This document shows, piece after piece, positions 49,506-62,366 of a DNA stretch of 64,000 nt. Below the pieces are notes generated by a model. It worked only from the letters and a program-made list of their open reading frames with translations. It was not told the origin of the DNA and made no database searches. The stretch spans positions 22,071,640 to 22,135,639 of the forward strand of contig NC_135781.1 in assembly GCF_028453695.1 (NCBI RefSeq), written 5' to 3'. How positions within the stretch are numbered: the first letter of the stretch is position 1; each line of letters starts with the position of its first letter. This stretch comes from Augochlora pura. Taxonomy: Eukaryota > Arthropoda > Insecta > Hymenoptera > Halictidae. A program made the position numbers and the translations under genes.

Positions 49506-52500
49506 CTGTAGCATAGAAATTGAAATAATTTGTACTATACCGTAATTTCGAACAATGTTTGCTTTACTAAATATGTATCTATTTAATTTACTGCAAAAAA
49601 TTGAAGGGTATCACGAGTAAGTGTTTTGCAATTTTATCTGCAAAAAAGAAGAAAAGTAAAGAATATCTTCGAGCAGAAAGAGCACCCTCGATTTCTTCAG
49701 ATCGTGGCGATAAAATTTAAATGGAAGCTTCAAATTGAACAAGAAATAATTGGAAAAACACAAGTAGCCTATTAACCGAGGAATTAAATTTTGTTCAATT
49801 CGTTTCACAATGGAAGCTTTTCCCGTCGTAGTGGAAAGTTATATTATCACGATTAAAGTAATAATAAAAGACTGCTTTTCACTTTGTAATTATTCATTTC
49901 GATAAAATATTTTATAATATATTTAAAAATACGTAAATCAATTTTTTGTCATATCTAATTGATGATCTAAATGGACGTCGCGTCGTCGACTTCAGCTAGA
50001 CACTTCAGTTTGCCAAGGGTTAATAGGAGACTATTATTGAGCAACGTGAAATAAGGATTCAAATAATTGAGGGGTTGATAAAGGTTGCCGATGTAACGAG
50101 TTTTACGCTTCATTAAGGGGTAAATTTGATTTCCTTCGTTGTTTGCTTTTTGCTTCTCTTTGGAATGCTTGGAAAGCCGCTAGAGAACCTCGGTGGAGTC
50201 CAGAGGCGACATCCGGCAGCGTTTTCGCGTCTTCTCCGGAAGCGAGGCGTGCCGGAGCAGAGAGGAGTGGATCGTGAGGGATTGGAAGTGGGCCGAACAC
50301 CATGAAATCGATTTTTTTTCTCGCATAGCCGGAATTCCGAATAGCGTTTCCCTAATTTCATCGCGAGATGGCGCTAAATCAACCGTTTACGGCTCTTCTC
50401 TACTGTTTTTCCTCACGCAATCCCTTTATTATACGATAATTTACAGACATTTAATGTTTTAAACAGTTTTCCATTTTCTCTTATACTATTTTTGTTCCTC
50501 AAGTTACTGTAACTGCGCTGATCTATTCTGTAGGGTCTATTTCGATCCAGTATTTCAGAGACTTTTCTCATTTTCTTTACTTTCCTAAGCTAATTTCCTT
50601 TTTCAGTTATTTATATTAATTCTATCGTTAATTATATTCAGCTTACATTGACCTCCAAAATTGAAATCAATTTTACAAATTAGCTGTAAAAAATAACAAT
50701 GCGACTAATAATACAGAGCACAATTTTTATCATGATTAAATAAAAAGAATTAATATTTCATTATTTCATTTTTATTTTTCTTATAATTTTTAAAATTTTG
50801 TTTAATCATTCCGTGGTAAATATAAGTGCTGCTACCTATTGTTTATTTATGAAAAAATCAACTACATTAATTTATCGGCCGAAAGATCCTGTGATTAAAT
50901 GTTTGCACTGCGCAACTCATTGTAAAAGGAAAGTGGACTTACTCTGATTGGCTTCTAAACCGTTCATGTTAAATTGTGAGGAAACATGAATTAGCAAATG
51001 TTTTAGAAATCTTTCTCGTACTTTATAAACCTGCTAGGTTTAATTGGATATTCTTCAATAAATTAATAAACAGGAAATTAGCATAAACCCCGTCATTACG
51101 AAAGTCTCAATTTCCAGGAGAAACGTTGATGATGTAATGAAAACATTAATTCAAACAATTGTAATTGTCCTCATCGCTTATGCAATCAATTTAATTTACC
51201 GCGATAAAGAAATAAAATAATATAAGTCGTATATAATTTAAGTCGCGTTAAAGAAATAAAAAGTAACAAGTAATATTGCCTCAACCAAGGCACTAATATA
51301 AACAAGAATTTCCAGCGGGATAATTAACAGTTCATAAAACGGACTGGACAATGAACAGGGATCGTTATAAAATATTAAGGGAAGAGTACATTTTGTCGAA
51401 AACGAGATTTAAGTATTTATCTGGAAGAATCCATAAAGGGGACGAATGTTTCCCGCGGAACGAGCTCGCCATGCTTATCCGCATCCCCGCGCGTAATTCA
51501 TAAATTACAATTTCCTTTATGCGTATGTGTATGTGCGTGTGTTTGCACGGGGTGTTTATTACGGGGCCGCAGAAATTGAGAAACGGATTACCGCGTCTCG
51601 CCTTAATCATCCAGCCAACTAGAGCGTGGCAGGAAGATAAAGGAGTAATTAGCATCTGTCGCAGGACATCGAAGACAGAGACATCTGACAACGACCGCCG
51701 AAAGGTCGGTTCGTTTGATTTTGTACACCCCTGAGGAGGCCACCCCTTACCCACATGGGAGGTGGGGCTTGAGGGTACCTGAACCTCCATGAACCCACCC
51801 CTCGCCCGGCCCAACCATGTCTCCCTTACGGTCCTCCCTTTTTCTCGTTTTTCAACCCCCCCAGCATCTTCGGTCGCGCCATCTGCGACTCCAACCCTAC
51901 ATTTTCGAAGGAAATGGAGAATACCGCGTTCAACATACTTCGAAAACTTCTTTTTCATTTGTTTATCAAGGTTACACTTGTCCTCCGATTATCAGCGTAC
52001 TGTGGATCTTTAGGCAAAATACTGGTAATGGGTGAATGAGATGTACGACATTAAAAATATTGAAAAATATCAGAAATACTGACGTATTATTTTCTACTAA
52101 TTATTATTAATAATTAGAGAAATTAGAAATTCTGATTATTATATCGCGAATTTTGTGTATTTACAGTATTATTTATCCTCTACGTCCTATCCTTTTGGCA
52201 AAATAATATGTTTATTATATCAATCCTCCCGGTCTTCTATTAATAAATTTTGCTATTTATCCGATATAAATATTTGTATTTTGTATCTTTATAAATATTA
52301 AAAGTGTATTACTTTCATTTCATTGTGCAGTTTACCGATAAATGCGACCTCATTTTTATTCATAGCTAATGGTTAATTGCTCGTGACTTATTTCTGTTAG
52401 GAACTCCGATTGTTCACACAGTGTCTAAATCATAATTTTATCTAAATCTTTAAAAGTTGTCTTTAAATTGTCAATTAAATTAAATGGAGCAACACGGCCA

Positions 52501-52586
52501 TTTTATTCATTAATAATTTTCATGAATATACACTAACGAAAATTCTAAATAGTATCGAAAATTATTTATGTATTTTTTATTCTTAC
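49506..52586 (-). other. Intron between the two minus-strand exons (3.1 kb)
   Basis: Bounded by the donor at 52585-52586 and the acceptor at 49506-49507. It holds AT-rich sequence with two GC-richer blocks at about 49970-50400 and 51400-51970. A long minus-strand open frame crosses the second block (51365-51958), but its product has no recognisable order and overlaps other open frames, so I treat it as chance. A solitary TTAA transposon-type end (AAGGGTTAA) is at 50016-50024. Confidence 0.6.
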
Positions 52587-52805
52587 CTGGCAATCGTCAC
52601 AATTGTTGGCGGGTTTGGTAGAGCCGTCAAAAATGATCTAAAGGTTACCGTGATCAACCGATCAATATCCGTACGAGAAGTTACATGATCTGGCAAATCA
52701 GTATCATCTCTGGTGCAACCTGCATCATGTATAATCTTCCAATCGATGTCCGATTGCTTGTAAACGCTTGTTAACTCGCGATATATAAGCTGCACTGCCT
52801 CATAT
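52587..52805 (-). CDS. Internal coding exon of an unrecognised gene
   Basis: Seen: reading the minus strand, a TACTAAT branch-point-like motif (52829-52835) precedes a polypyrimidine acceptor (ttctattttcag), then an open exon of 219 bases, then a strong donor CCAG|gtaaga. The exon starts with the last base of a codon, holds 72 full codons and ends with two bases of the next, so it is a symmetric phase-2 exon. The product starts YEAVQLIYREL and runs through a region rich in Asp (DIDWKIIHDAGC, RDDTDLPDH) to SFLTALPNPPTIVTIA. It has one Cys, one Trp, no membrane segment and no low-complexity run, so it looks like part of a folded, soluble domain. Its phase fits the terminal exon at 49376-49505. 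I do not recognise the family. The existence of the exon is well supported by splice sites and residue usage; the function is unknown. Confidence 0.77.
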
Positions 52806-54767
52806 CTGAAAATAGAACAACATTATTTATTAGTATATTATATACATTCTATTGTATAATTGCGTGGTAATTATTCACTCACGCTGTCTAAAACGTAAGT
52901 TAAATTTAAATCAAATTAAACAATTTACATTTACTGAAAGTTACAGAGTTTAATTTATTAATACGGTAAACAATTGTACAAAATGTTATCGTATGTAGGA
53001 CAATAAACGATAATATTATTTTTCACTCAGTGTAGGAATTTGATTTGATGTATAAACTTTGTTTATTCACCCGTTTTCAATTGTTCCGTTTTTTCTAAAA
53101 ATATTCTATCTACTCTATTGCACATTATCAATAAATATCTATGCAACTCCTATGTCTTGTGATTAATGCAAACAGTTATTATTTTGTATAAAAATATGCA
53201 ATCTAGTTATTAAATCCTGTTGCTTAATACGTTTTTTTGCGTGCTAAAAATGCGTACTTCACCGCTACTTTGAAGTATCATACTAATCGCTATACATGGT
53301 ATCAATATTGTGTTTGCTAACTAAACCGTTTGATTTAAAGCGTTAATAAATTTATAAGTTAATAATGTATGGGGTTAAAATGAAATTCGGGTACTAAGAG
53401 AACGCGAAGTTTGCTAAATAGACAGAAATATGGAGAAACGCGATCGCGAAGATTTCGCGAAGGTGTTTCACTTTCGAGCACGGTAACGACGCGACGCGAG
53501 CGGCAAGGTTGCCGCGTAAAATTCGTTAAAGTGTCGTAAATAATGAAGGCAAACAAGGAAAGGGAAAAGGAATAGAGAGGGAAAGGCCGGGGCAATGGAA
53601 AGTTTATAATGCGCGGACGATAACACGCGGCTGCAAAAGTTGAGGCATTTCCTGGGGGCACGCGACGAAAGTTAACACGGCCACGAGACCAGTTTCCGGG
53701 TGCTCGTAATTTGTACACCGCTTCCCACCGCCCCTCTTCCGCTATCTCTTTTTCTCGAACTCCTTTTATGCCCTGCGCTCGCCTCCACTTTTGCCCTTAT
53801 CTGATCCCAAGTTTTCCTCGTTTTCTGCGGCTGCAATTCGTCCTACAGCGCGCGGCTACGTGCGCCTCCGTACACGCTTTCGTTATCAAGACTACCGAGA
53901 TTCCACCGGAAGATTGCCGGTATGTGTGTTAACGAACTGCTGCGCGACCGTCGAATCGCATTTGCTGCTTTTACCGTCGGCTCCGCAGTTTTTGATGTAC
54001 CTTTCCGCCAGACTTTGTCGTTTACCGAAATTTTCAAAATACATTACTTTAAATGAAGCCTTCAGAGGTGTTTGATAAATTATTTATTTCAACCCTCTGC
54101 TCTCCGAAGTTGAATTGAAATATAAATTATACTGCTGATAAGAATTAACGAATAAAAGATTTTGAGAAGTTCTCTTTTATGTATTTTACATGATTATTTT
54201 ACAGTATTAATAATTAGTTGGCGAGTAAATTAAGTTGATTCTCTTAATATTGTACAAATTCCTACAAAAACGAGGTAACTTAATAAATGAAATTGAGATC
54301 TAGCGAGATAAAATCTGTCATAGTGGGTGGTATTTTAATTCTTTTGTATCCTAAACGTCTTTGTTTAGTTGGAATGTATTGCAATAAAATTGCCAAGATA
54401 CATTATAATAGAAATCATACGCAATTTAAGTTAATTCAATTTTGTGGTTGTCAAGAATGAGTATATATTAGTACCGATTAGGGTTCGTCAATTCTAGTGT
54501 TAATTAATATCTGGGAAAATGCGTGAATTGCAAAGTTTGAGGAATGAATAAATTGCAAAAACTAGTTTTGATGTTAGATTTCATTATAAATATGTTTCTA
54601 GTGGTACGAAATTATGTTTTTTCGAATTGTACAATATGTATTGTCAGATTACATAATTTAGAGTTTTACTGCACCGTATACATTTATTTTTTAAGTAATC
54701 GTGCTTCTACCAATGTTTTGTTGGACAAATTAGGGCACAGAACTTTCAATCCCTTAAAATGTTTTTA

Positions 54768-54994
54768 AAAATATGAACATGTCACTGTGCTCTTTCACGT
54801 AGATTTGATACAAACTGTTTTCTATGTTCTAAATAGACGAACATACTACCAACATATTTGCAGTTTTTGACATCTCTTCCTGTTAATATCCAAAAAGCCT
54901 CCAAAATATGAAAATGTCACCACACAGTATTTCTTTGACTTTTAAGCAATTTTCAACTTTTCTATATTTATTTTTAGAAATATGAACATTGTGC
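54768..54994 (+). repeat. Short recurrent motif AAAATATGAACATGTCAC
   Basis: Near-identical copies at 54768 and 54903 (one substitution) and a diverged third at 54977 in AT-rich sequence. Confidence 0.4.
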
Positions 54995-55766
54995 AAAACT
55001 GTTTTATTTAATTTTATTACTGTGACAGTATTGTCATTTTTAAATTGTGTTTAATATTGCAAGTGCAATGCAAATATTCTTAAACAAATGTTCGCTAGCT
55101 CTTTTATTTCTTAAATAAGTAACGTTTTATTTTCTTTGCCAGAGAATTTATTGTGTTCAATTTTCTCTCTAATTAAGCCCCCAATTGATTCAGTACCAGT
55201 GTATATTTATTTTCGGGGTTATTCAGCTAAGCGAATAAATAAAATCGTACACAGCGACGTTATTGTTCAGCGGATCGCGTGCTTGAAATTAATACATTGA
55301 AATGCGAAAGCGAAGACTATCAGGCAACAGTGTAATTATAAATATTCACTAAAACGCGTTGCAGGAAAGTGTTGCGGCTGAACGGTTTGGCACGCCACCG
55401 TGATTACCGCTCGTTACAGATAATATCCGTTTACGAAAGCATAAGCCTGCGCCGCGAATTTCTGAAATTTATGGTTTCATAATGAACACCCTAGCATTAT
55501 GTCTAATTACGGTATCCGACTAATTTTCAAACACTGTATTCAATTTTCCTATAAAATTTCTTTATTGTTTCGCCTCGTTTGGGGAATTAATATGCTTGAT
55601 TAACTTCCAGAATAAAACAAAATCATTGAAAAAATCATTGTTTCCATTATCACGTCTACATTAAAAAATAAAAACACAACCTATTTTGGTTCATTATAAA
55701 CTTGCAAATGTTAGTTTAGTGGTGACAGTCATTTTGGATGTTTAATCTAAACACTAGCTAAACACA

Positions 55767-55790
55767 TTATTATTATTATTATTATTATTA
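55767..55790. repeat. (TTA)8 microsatellite
   Basis: Eight perfect trinucleotide units. Confidence 0.85.
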
Positions 55791-56258
55791 TCATTAATAT
55801 CTTTGTTTGTCCTTATTGAACTTGGTTAAAAATTCCTCTATCTTATATGTATACTATCTTGTTTCATACATTCTTTTTCTTCTTTCTTCCTTCTATCTTT
55901 CTCATACTCTACTTCTTATCTACTATTTCACTATTTACCGACTATTCTTTTATATTCAACTATATTCTATTATATTAACCCTTTTTACTCGAAGCTATTT
56001 TGGTTTTAAAATTAAGATATTATTTCGTATAATATTTGAATTGTATACATACGAAATTGTGATTATTTGCATTTTTAAGAATTCTTTCAATACAAATAAA
56101 TCTGATAATATAAAAATTACTTTGAAAAATTATATAGCAATTATTAGTGGTGCTTTAAAGTCGCCATTCGTTTACAAAGAGTTGAAGTATTAAATATTTA
56201 TAAAATATTTAATATAATGTCTCTTCGACTGCGACGCCTCGAGAAACACCTTACTAAT

Positions 56259-56497
56259 TTAATTTTCGAAATTGTAACTTCCGTGAGTTTTGACAGAAAT
56301 GATATTTTTATCCAGTGAAAGGGAATTTTCACTACTCGCGGGATGATTAAGAAATGCGGACAACCAGTAAGACAAGATCGATCGCATGAAATCGTCGGCG
56401 ATACCAGTATCGTATGTTAAACAATTACGGTACAAGAAGGACAGGCAGATGAACATAATTGACTCCGGTGTCTTTCTTGAAACGACCAGCTGCGTGT
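56259..56497 (-). other. Weak candidate exon upstream of the minus-strand gene
   Basis: On the minus strand a pyrimidine-rich stretch ending cttctacttag (56498-56499) is followed by about 79 open codons ending in TAA at 56259. The residues look moderately protein-like (YRNCLTYDTGIADDF, MRSILSYWLSAFLNHP, SSENSLSLDK). No good donor is present at the phase needed to splice to 52805 (two bases of an open codon), so it is not directly the preceding exon. It could be chance in a GC-balanced conserved block. Confidence 0.15.
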
Positions 56498-58149
56498 CTA
56501 AGTAGAAGCGATGCGCCCGTTCGCTAACGCGCTAACTGTTCATCGGAGAAGACCATCATTGGCTCTCGCCCACTTTTTCCTCGCTGAATATTAATTATTC
56601 CCTCGACGAGTACACCTGCCCTCACCCCCGGGGCCGGACATACCTATACATGCTCGTGTACATGTATCACGGCTCATGATTCTCGCCGCAGATTATCCTA
56701 ACAGTTGTGTAACGAAGTCGGTAACGATCGGTCTCACGAGGATACGAAACCAGCCGTGTACAGTACTTCACTGCCACTGAACCGCCCAGAAAATCCTGCA
56801 AAATACCAGCAGCCTCGAAGTTCATTATTAATAGTTAATGGTAATCGCCGCTTGGCCGGTTTGCGACGAAAGTTACGAATAGACTGCGGATCTTTGCGCG
56901 AAGTAAATAGTTTCTAACTCGATTGATAGAAATTGGAATTAAATCATACTATATTTCTTCTTCTAATAATTTTAATAGACTGAACAAAATAGCAATGTTC
57001 TGAAATTTTTCTAATGTACTTATATGTTGGTACATTTTCTAATAATTCTGCAATCTAATTATGAATTTTTTAATTATTATTTGGTTAAGTAGAACACTAA
57101 GATGTTAATAAGGTTAATATGTAGCCTGTCTTGTTTAGACAAAATAGATTGTGGTTATCATTTTCCTATCTAAACAATATTATAAGGAAGTTAACAAACT
57201 TAATCTGATTTTCTTTGGGTTGGATTAGACATGTTAGGTGGAACTTTCGTTGATGTGCAATTCTGATCTCTATGTGAACAATAATTAAAATAATAGAATA
57301 TAATAAAATACATAACAATAATTTTTTAGAGATTTTATTGTCTAGATTCTTATTTTTACAAATTCATAATTATAACATGTTCTGCCCAATGAAGTTTCTT
57401 GTACAAGTTTTACGACTTTCAAACAAAAGAAGACAAGTTTTGTAAATCTATATTTTATAAGTGAAGTAACTAATAATTTTACAAAATAATTTACTTGTTC
57501 AATAATTCTACGCACGGTAGCTTTCATTCAGTATTAAAATTATATTAAAATTTTTTGGGCAGAAGTTAAATGAGACACTGTACCACAAAATTATTGTCTT
57601 TCTGGTATTATTTTTAGGGATCGAAAGATTATCACTACACTGCGGACTTTTATTCAAAATAAAAAACATCTGCATAAATTGCAGGAAATAGAAACCGAGT
57701 GACAACGTCATTCTTCCTTTTAATGTCTTAATAGATTAAAGATATCTTCACGCTGTTCTGAATTATAACTACTCAATTTTGCCATAACTGCAACAAATTC
57801 GCAGTTTAAATATCATATTAATTAAATGATTAATGTACAACAATTCTTAATTTTCATAAACTGCTGTACACCACCCATACAAGCGGTTAACCAACCGGAG
57901 TTATTCCGATGTATCCAGCTCTCCTAACTCTATTCGCCACGGAGTGTCTACTAGTTCTCCCCTGCAAGTTTTTTTTTCTTCTAATATTTATCTGGAAAAG
58001 CAGATGTCACAGTGGAATCTCGCGGACGGTTTCACGCTTGCAGCAGCTCTCTATCTTTATGATTCATATTTTCTGACATGCAACTGGTTCGACCCTGTCA
58101 GTTTTTTTCTACTTAACACGTTTGGCGAACGGTAACAGGAGGTAGGAGG

Positions 58150-58235
58150 GAGAAAGATAGACATAGAGAGAAAGAGAGGGAGAGAGAGAGAGAGAGAGAG
58201 GGGGAGGGAGACAGAAAGAGCGTGAGAGAGAATAG
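58150..58235. repeat. GA-rich polypurine tract with (AG)n core
   Basis: Almost pure purine on the plus strand, continued more loosely to about 58290. Confidence 0.85.
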
Positions 58236-58694
58236 ATAGACAAAGAGAAGGCGAAGGAAAGATGAAGAGGATAACGAGGAAGGAAGGGAGATACGAGCGT
58301 TGGTCCACGGTGCCACGTCGAATGAGTTAACGGACAATGGCGGTCCACGTTAAAAAAATAAAGGAAAGAGGGATGAAGTGCGAGGGGAGGGAGCCCTCAT
58401 TACGAGGGGCGCCCCCGGTGTATTTGTCGATAAGGGGGCCTATATGCAAATGATCGTCCCTCGCCCGGCCGACGGAAGAAAAACTTTGCCTCTCCGTCTC
58501 TCTTTCTCTCTTTCTCTCATTCCGTTTCCCTCGGTGCACGAATAATGCTCTCTGACGGTGTACCAAAGTAGAAAAAAGGGGGGTATAATGTATCGTAATC
58601 AGATGATCAATTATTAAGAGCGCGGCAAAAAAACAACGAGGGTTGACATACGACTGACAGGACAGGAACGTATCCGGATACGAGGGGGCCTTTC

Positions 58695-58738
58695 CCTCTC
58701 CTCTCTCTCTCTCTCTCTCGCTCTCTTTCTATCTTTCT
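58695..58738. repeat. (CT)n microsatellite
   Basis: CT tract about 500 bases after the GA tract; together they flank a GC-rich block on both sides with opposite strand bias. Confidence 0.85.
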
Positions 58739-59959
58739 CTTTCTCACTGTTCTGTAACGAGCTTCCACGAACGTAATCGATACTCCGAATGATATTAGAA
58801 TATTCGTCGAGCGAATATGTTTCCTTCCAGAGGAAAAGCGAGATGTAATTCTCGTTTTGGTCGGATATTCGTATGGGATTCGTTATCAGAATATAAACCT
58901 TGGTCGGAAAATAATATCTGGATAGTCGTGTTTGCAAAATAAATTATTTAAAATGATTAAATTGTGGATATTAATAAATTCGTGGTGTCATAATACAATA
59001 GAATGTAATAAAGTGTTATAAAAATTTATATTTTTCTTTGATCTTTTTGGTGATAGAAATTCCAGACATTAAAAGGCATTTTGTCCTAAATTTAATAAAA
59101 TTAAAATTACTTAAGAGAATGGAAATTTCTATTAAAATTCTCTAATAATCGCAAAAGGTGACAATTCCGATACGCCATGTGGTGGGAAACTCTGAAAGCT
59201 TCTGCGGTAAAAAATCTGTCGTTTCTGAATTGGGTGAGATAAATCAATGTTTATTTGTTTATAATGAGAGTAAAGTGCTTCTGAATATCTCTACTAATTT
59301 AATTATACAAAGAATACACAAATACTTAGTTACAAGCGATTATTATCAAATACTGTCAGCCAAAAGTGATTAATCTGAATTTTTCTAGGTACGAATGGAG
59401 TCGCTGAAAACAACACAATATGTATCGATTTTCTGAACGACATTAAATTTTTAAAATAGGTCCAATCTTTTAAATTAAAAAAATTAAAGGCTCGTTTCGA
59501 TCGGCTGAACAGTTTCAGAGATAAAAATTCCCCAATGCAGCAATGTTTACAAGAAATGGCAAAAAATCAACGACATTCCTGGAAAAAATAAATATTGTAA
59601 ATTATAATTTTTCTACCACGATTTATGAAAATAGAAACTTGCATAATGAAGATGAACATAATGAAATGAAGGGGGCAGTATTCAAGAATATCTAATGTGA
59701 CAGGAAACGCATGAACATACTCGGGAAAACCCGTTCGAAACATTGTTTAGCGATCCTTCATTGTATATGTATCGTTTCCTTTGGCCGCGGTCGCATAATA
59801 AATGTATCGCTTTCTTGGCCTCTCCTGTATAGCTGAGCAAACTTTTCAGGCCTGCGTATCGAACGCACGTTAGGACAATACCCTGGTATTGAGTTACCAA
59901 TTTTTAATGGATGTGGATCTAGTCGCGACCATGCGTGTGATCGTCGAGGTAAAAACTGG

Positions 59960-60187
59960 TTGAGGCTATTTAATACGCGCGTCCGTTATGCATTCGGCTC
60001 AGCTCCTAATTATAATATCTATATTATGGAGATTGCTATTGAACCTTCATTTCAAGACCCGTCGAGATGGGCGAGTATGAAACGATATTTTCCATTTTCA
60101 TTTACACAGTACAACAACATTAGGAGAAATGAGATTAAAGAACTCGTGTTTCATAAAGTAATCAAATACTTAACTGACTCATTCTAA
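59960..60187 (+). other. Weak candidate small open frame
   Basis: A 75-codon plus-strand open frame with even residue usage (fragments EIAIEPSFQDPSRWASM and FHKVIKYLTDSF) ends in TAA. No convincing splice sites, Kozak context, signal peptide or family match is visible, so it is reported only as worth a translation or RNA check. Confidence 0.12.
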
Positions 60188-60839
60188 TGCACTTTTAATA
60201 TCAAAGATATATTCCATGGTTATTACTAGATTTTGGATTTTGTGCACTAATGACTAGACTGTGGATCTCCATGTAAATTCTTACTTTCTTAACATTGCTT
60301 CATGAAAATCTGAAGAAGCAATAAATGTCTTATATCAACTAGAAAATTTCTTGTAGTAAACGTGGAATTTAATGTAATTAAAATTACTATGCACGTTTAC
60401 TTGCATTTTAGAAACTTACACGTACTGTTAACGGCCTAAATGATTTACCGAAATGTAGAACTGTGAAAAAATATATAATTTAAGAATATCGATACATTTG
60501 TTTCAGATTATTGAAATCACCAGATGAAAACTATTTTATTTTTGTCTCTCACAATTGATGTAGGTAATTTTCATTCCGCATAAAGATACATAGTCTATTA
60601 ATTAGCAGTAAAAATAATAATTAATTTTTTAATTTCATTTTTACTGTAAGGAAACTTGTAGTAAATGAATGAAAATATGTTTCAGGTTTTGTAAAATGAA
60701 AACAAATAATATCAAAGTTTATTTATTTTTTTATTGGCACGGGGGTTTAGAGTAATTGTATAATTTAAGCTACAATTTAGTGCATGGTTATCGATATTGG
60801 CTATTAGAAAGTGAAAAGGACAGCCGAATAAAGTGAATG

Positions 60840-61110
60840 TACCTGACTCGCGGCACGTGTCACTGAAAACAGGATAATTTGCTGCATACTCACAGGTAGC
60901 ACGAGCATATTTGGGGTGGCGGCAGGTATACGACTATATATCGAGGCGATTTTGAGGGGAGGCTATAGCAATCAATAGATATTCATCCCCATCGAACCAT
61001 CGACACTATTGTCGATACACGATGCATTCAGCTGCACCGAGGGGCACGCAGGTTGCGCTTTGATGCACCGTGCACTTCGAGCCCAAGAGATCATCGACTG
61101 CAGGTTCCTT
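60840..61110. promoter_or_regulatory. Candidate enhancer: second CAGGTA cluster
   Basis: CAGGTA at 60840-60845 (reverse), 60893-60899 (CAGGTAG) and 60923-60928, plus CAGGTT at 61049 and 61101 and CACGTG at 60854. It shares ATCAATAG with the 17.9 kb cluster (60971 and 18016). It lies upstream of the minus-strand exons, possibly in an intron of that gene. Confidence 0.4.
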
Positions 61111-61380
61111 CTGCAACCTTATTCGATTATTCTCAATTTTTACGCTTAATATGTTCCGAAAAATCAAAAAATTATTTATTCTGTCATTCTTACAACTCCC
61201 AGTAGGCAGAAATAATTAATTCTTGAAAATTAACATTTTTTAGTCTTTTCTTTTTGTCTTGTTGACACATCGAACGAAGATCAATTTGTTTAACACTGTG
61301 ATAGTAACCTGGAATCATATTTACTCTGTAGCAGTTATCTCTTTTCTGCATTCGAGTCTCAAATAAACTCATTATATTAG

Positions 61381-61407
61381 AAGAAGTTTATTATTATAAT
61401 AAACTTC
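61381..61407. repeat. Perfect 12-base inverted repeat, 3-base loop
   Basis: AGAAGTTTATTA-TTA-TAATAAACTTCT. No T-run, promoter or structured neighbours, so probably a slipped palindrome rather than an RNA gene. Confidence 0.7.
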
Positions 61408-62366
61408 TACGAAGTCTTTAGAAAAATGCAAATGTCATATTTGTTAATTTTATGCGTAGGATACGATGTTTAAAATCGAAAAATTGCTTTTACAAATAAA
61501 AGAATTTTAAAGATGGCATGCAACCAGTCGGTGATTGAAATATTTTTCTCTATTCGATATTTTATTTTCGAATCCAAGAAAATATTTGCGATCCATTAGA
61601 ACGGAGAAAGATGCGAGTGTTGCGACCTAGAATAAATCTCGAACGCCGGAGGAGTCTGCCGCATTCAATTATCAGTAGAAGGAACGAGGGTTGAGTTACG
61701 GGTAGAAAAAAACAAGAAGAAAGGGCGCATACATCAAAACGAAACGGCTCTTTCGAATTTCTAATGAAGTGTGTGAACTTCAACCCGTTTTCTAGGCGTA
61801 ACCTAATTAAAGTACCGAACGCGTATGCAAATTTTCGCCCAGCGGGGCACGGAGCCCCCTTTCCCTGCGTGTTGCCCTCGTTGCTTCGCTTTCAGACGGA
61901 AACGAAACGTTCGTGCGACGATTTTTCACGGAGCGTATGCTCTCAGTTGTCGTCGGATCGGCCGTTAATTAATTAATTTTATGGGAAAGGGTTACCGGCG
62001 AATTCCGTTGCCGGATTGAAACGTTCGACCGGTACCAATTAAATGGAGGGAATTTAAATCGCTTAGCTCCTCAGTCGGATCAACGAGAAGAAAAAGGTGC
62101 ACGGCTGTGCAATTTATTAGCCTAACCATGATTCCCTTTACGTACCATGCTATCCTCTTTTCAATATACCTTTTTCATCACTGTGACGTGATAGAAGAGA
62201 TTGTCGTCCACGTATAACTGCAAAAAGACTGAGACGAAGTTAATGGAATGGAAGACAGAGAGATAATGTAGACAAAATTCTACTGCAAAGTCTATCGGTA
62301 ATATACAAATGTTGGAAATAAATGTTCTGTCCACAAAGGGAGAAATAATCCACAAAATATAAAATA

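Larger units (their letters stand above)
52806..62366. other. Upstream of exon 52587: intron or 5' region of the minus-strand gene
   Basis: The acceptor at 52806-52807 means transcription comes from higher coordinates, so at least part of this stretch is intron. GC-richer blocks lie at 53380-54060, 55240-55520, 56220-56920, 58120-58880, 59730-59990, 60820-61120 and 61590-62160. No well-supported exon was found in it; two weak candidates are listed separately. Confidence 0.5.

Noticed and set aside
51365..51958. 197-codon minus-strand open frame inside the intron
   Set aside because: The product has no ordered domain, two plus-strand frames overlap it, and its ends do not fit splice sites of the gene; GC-rich composition explains its length.
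60880..60960. Possible minus-strand exon ending in GTGAGT at the CAGGTAG site
   Set aside because: Open for only about 24 codons after an in-frame stop; the CAGGTA cluster explains the sequence better.
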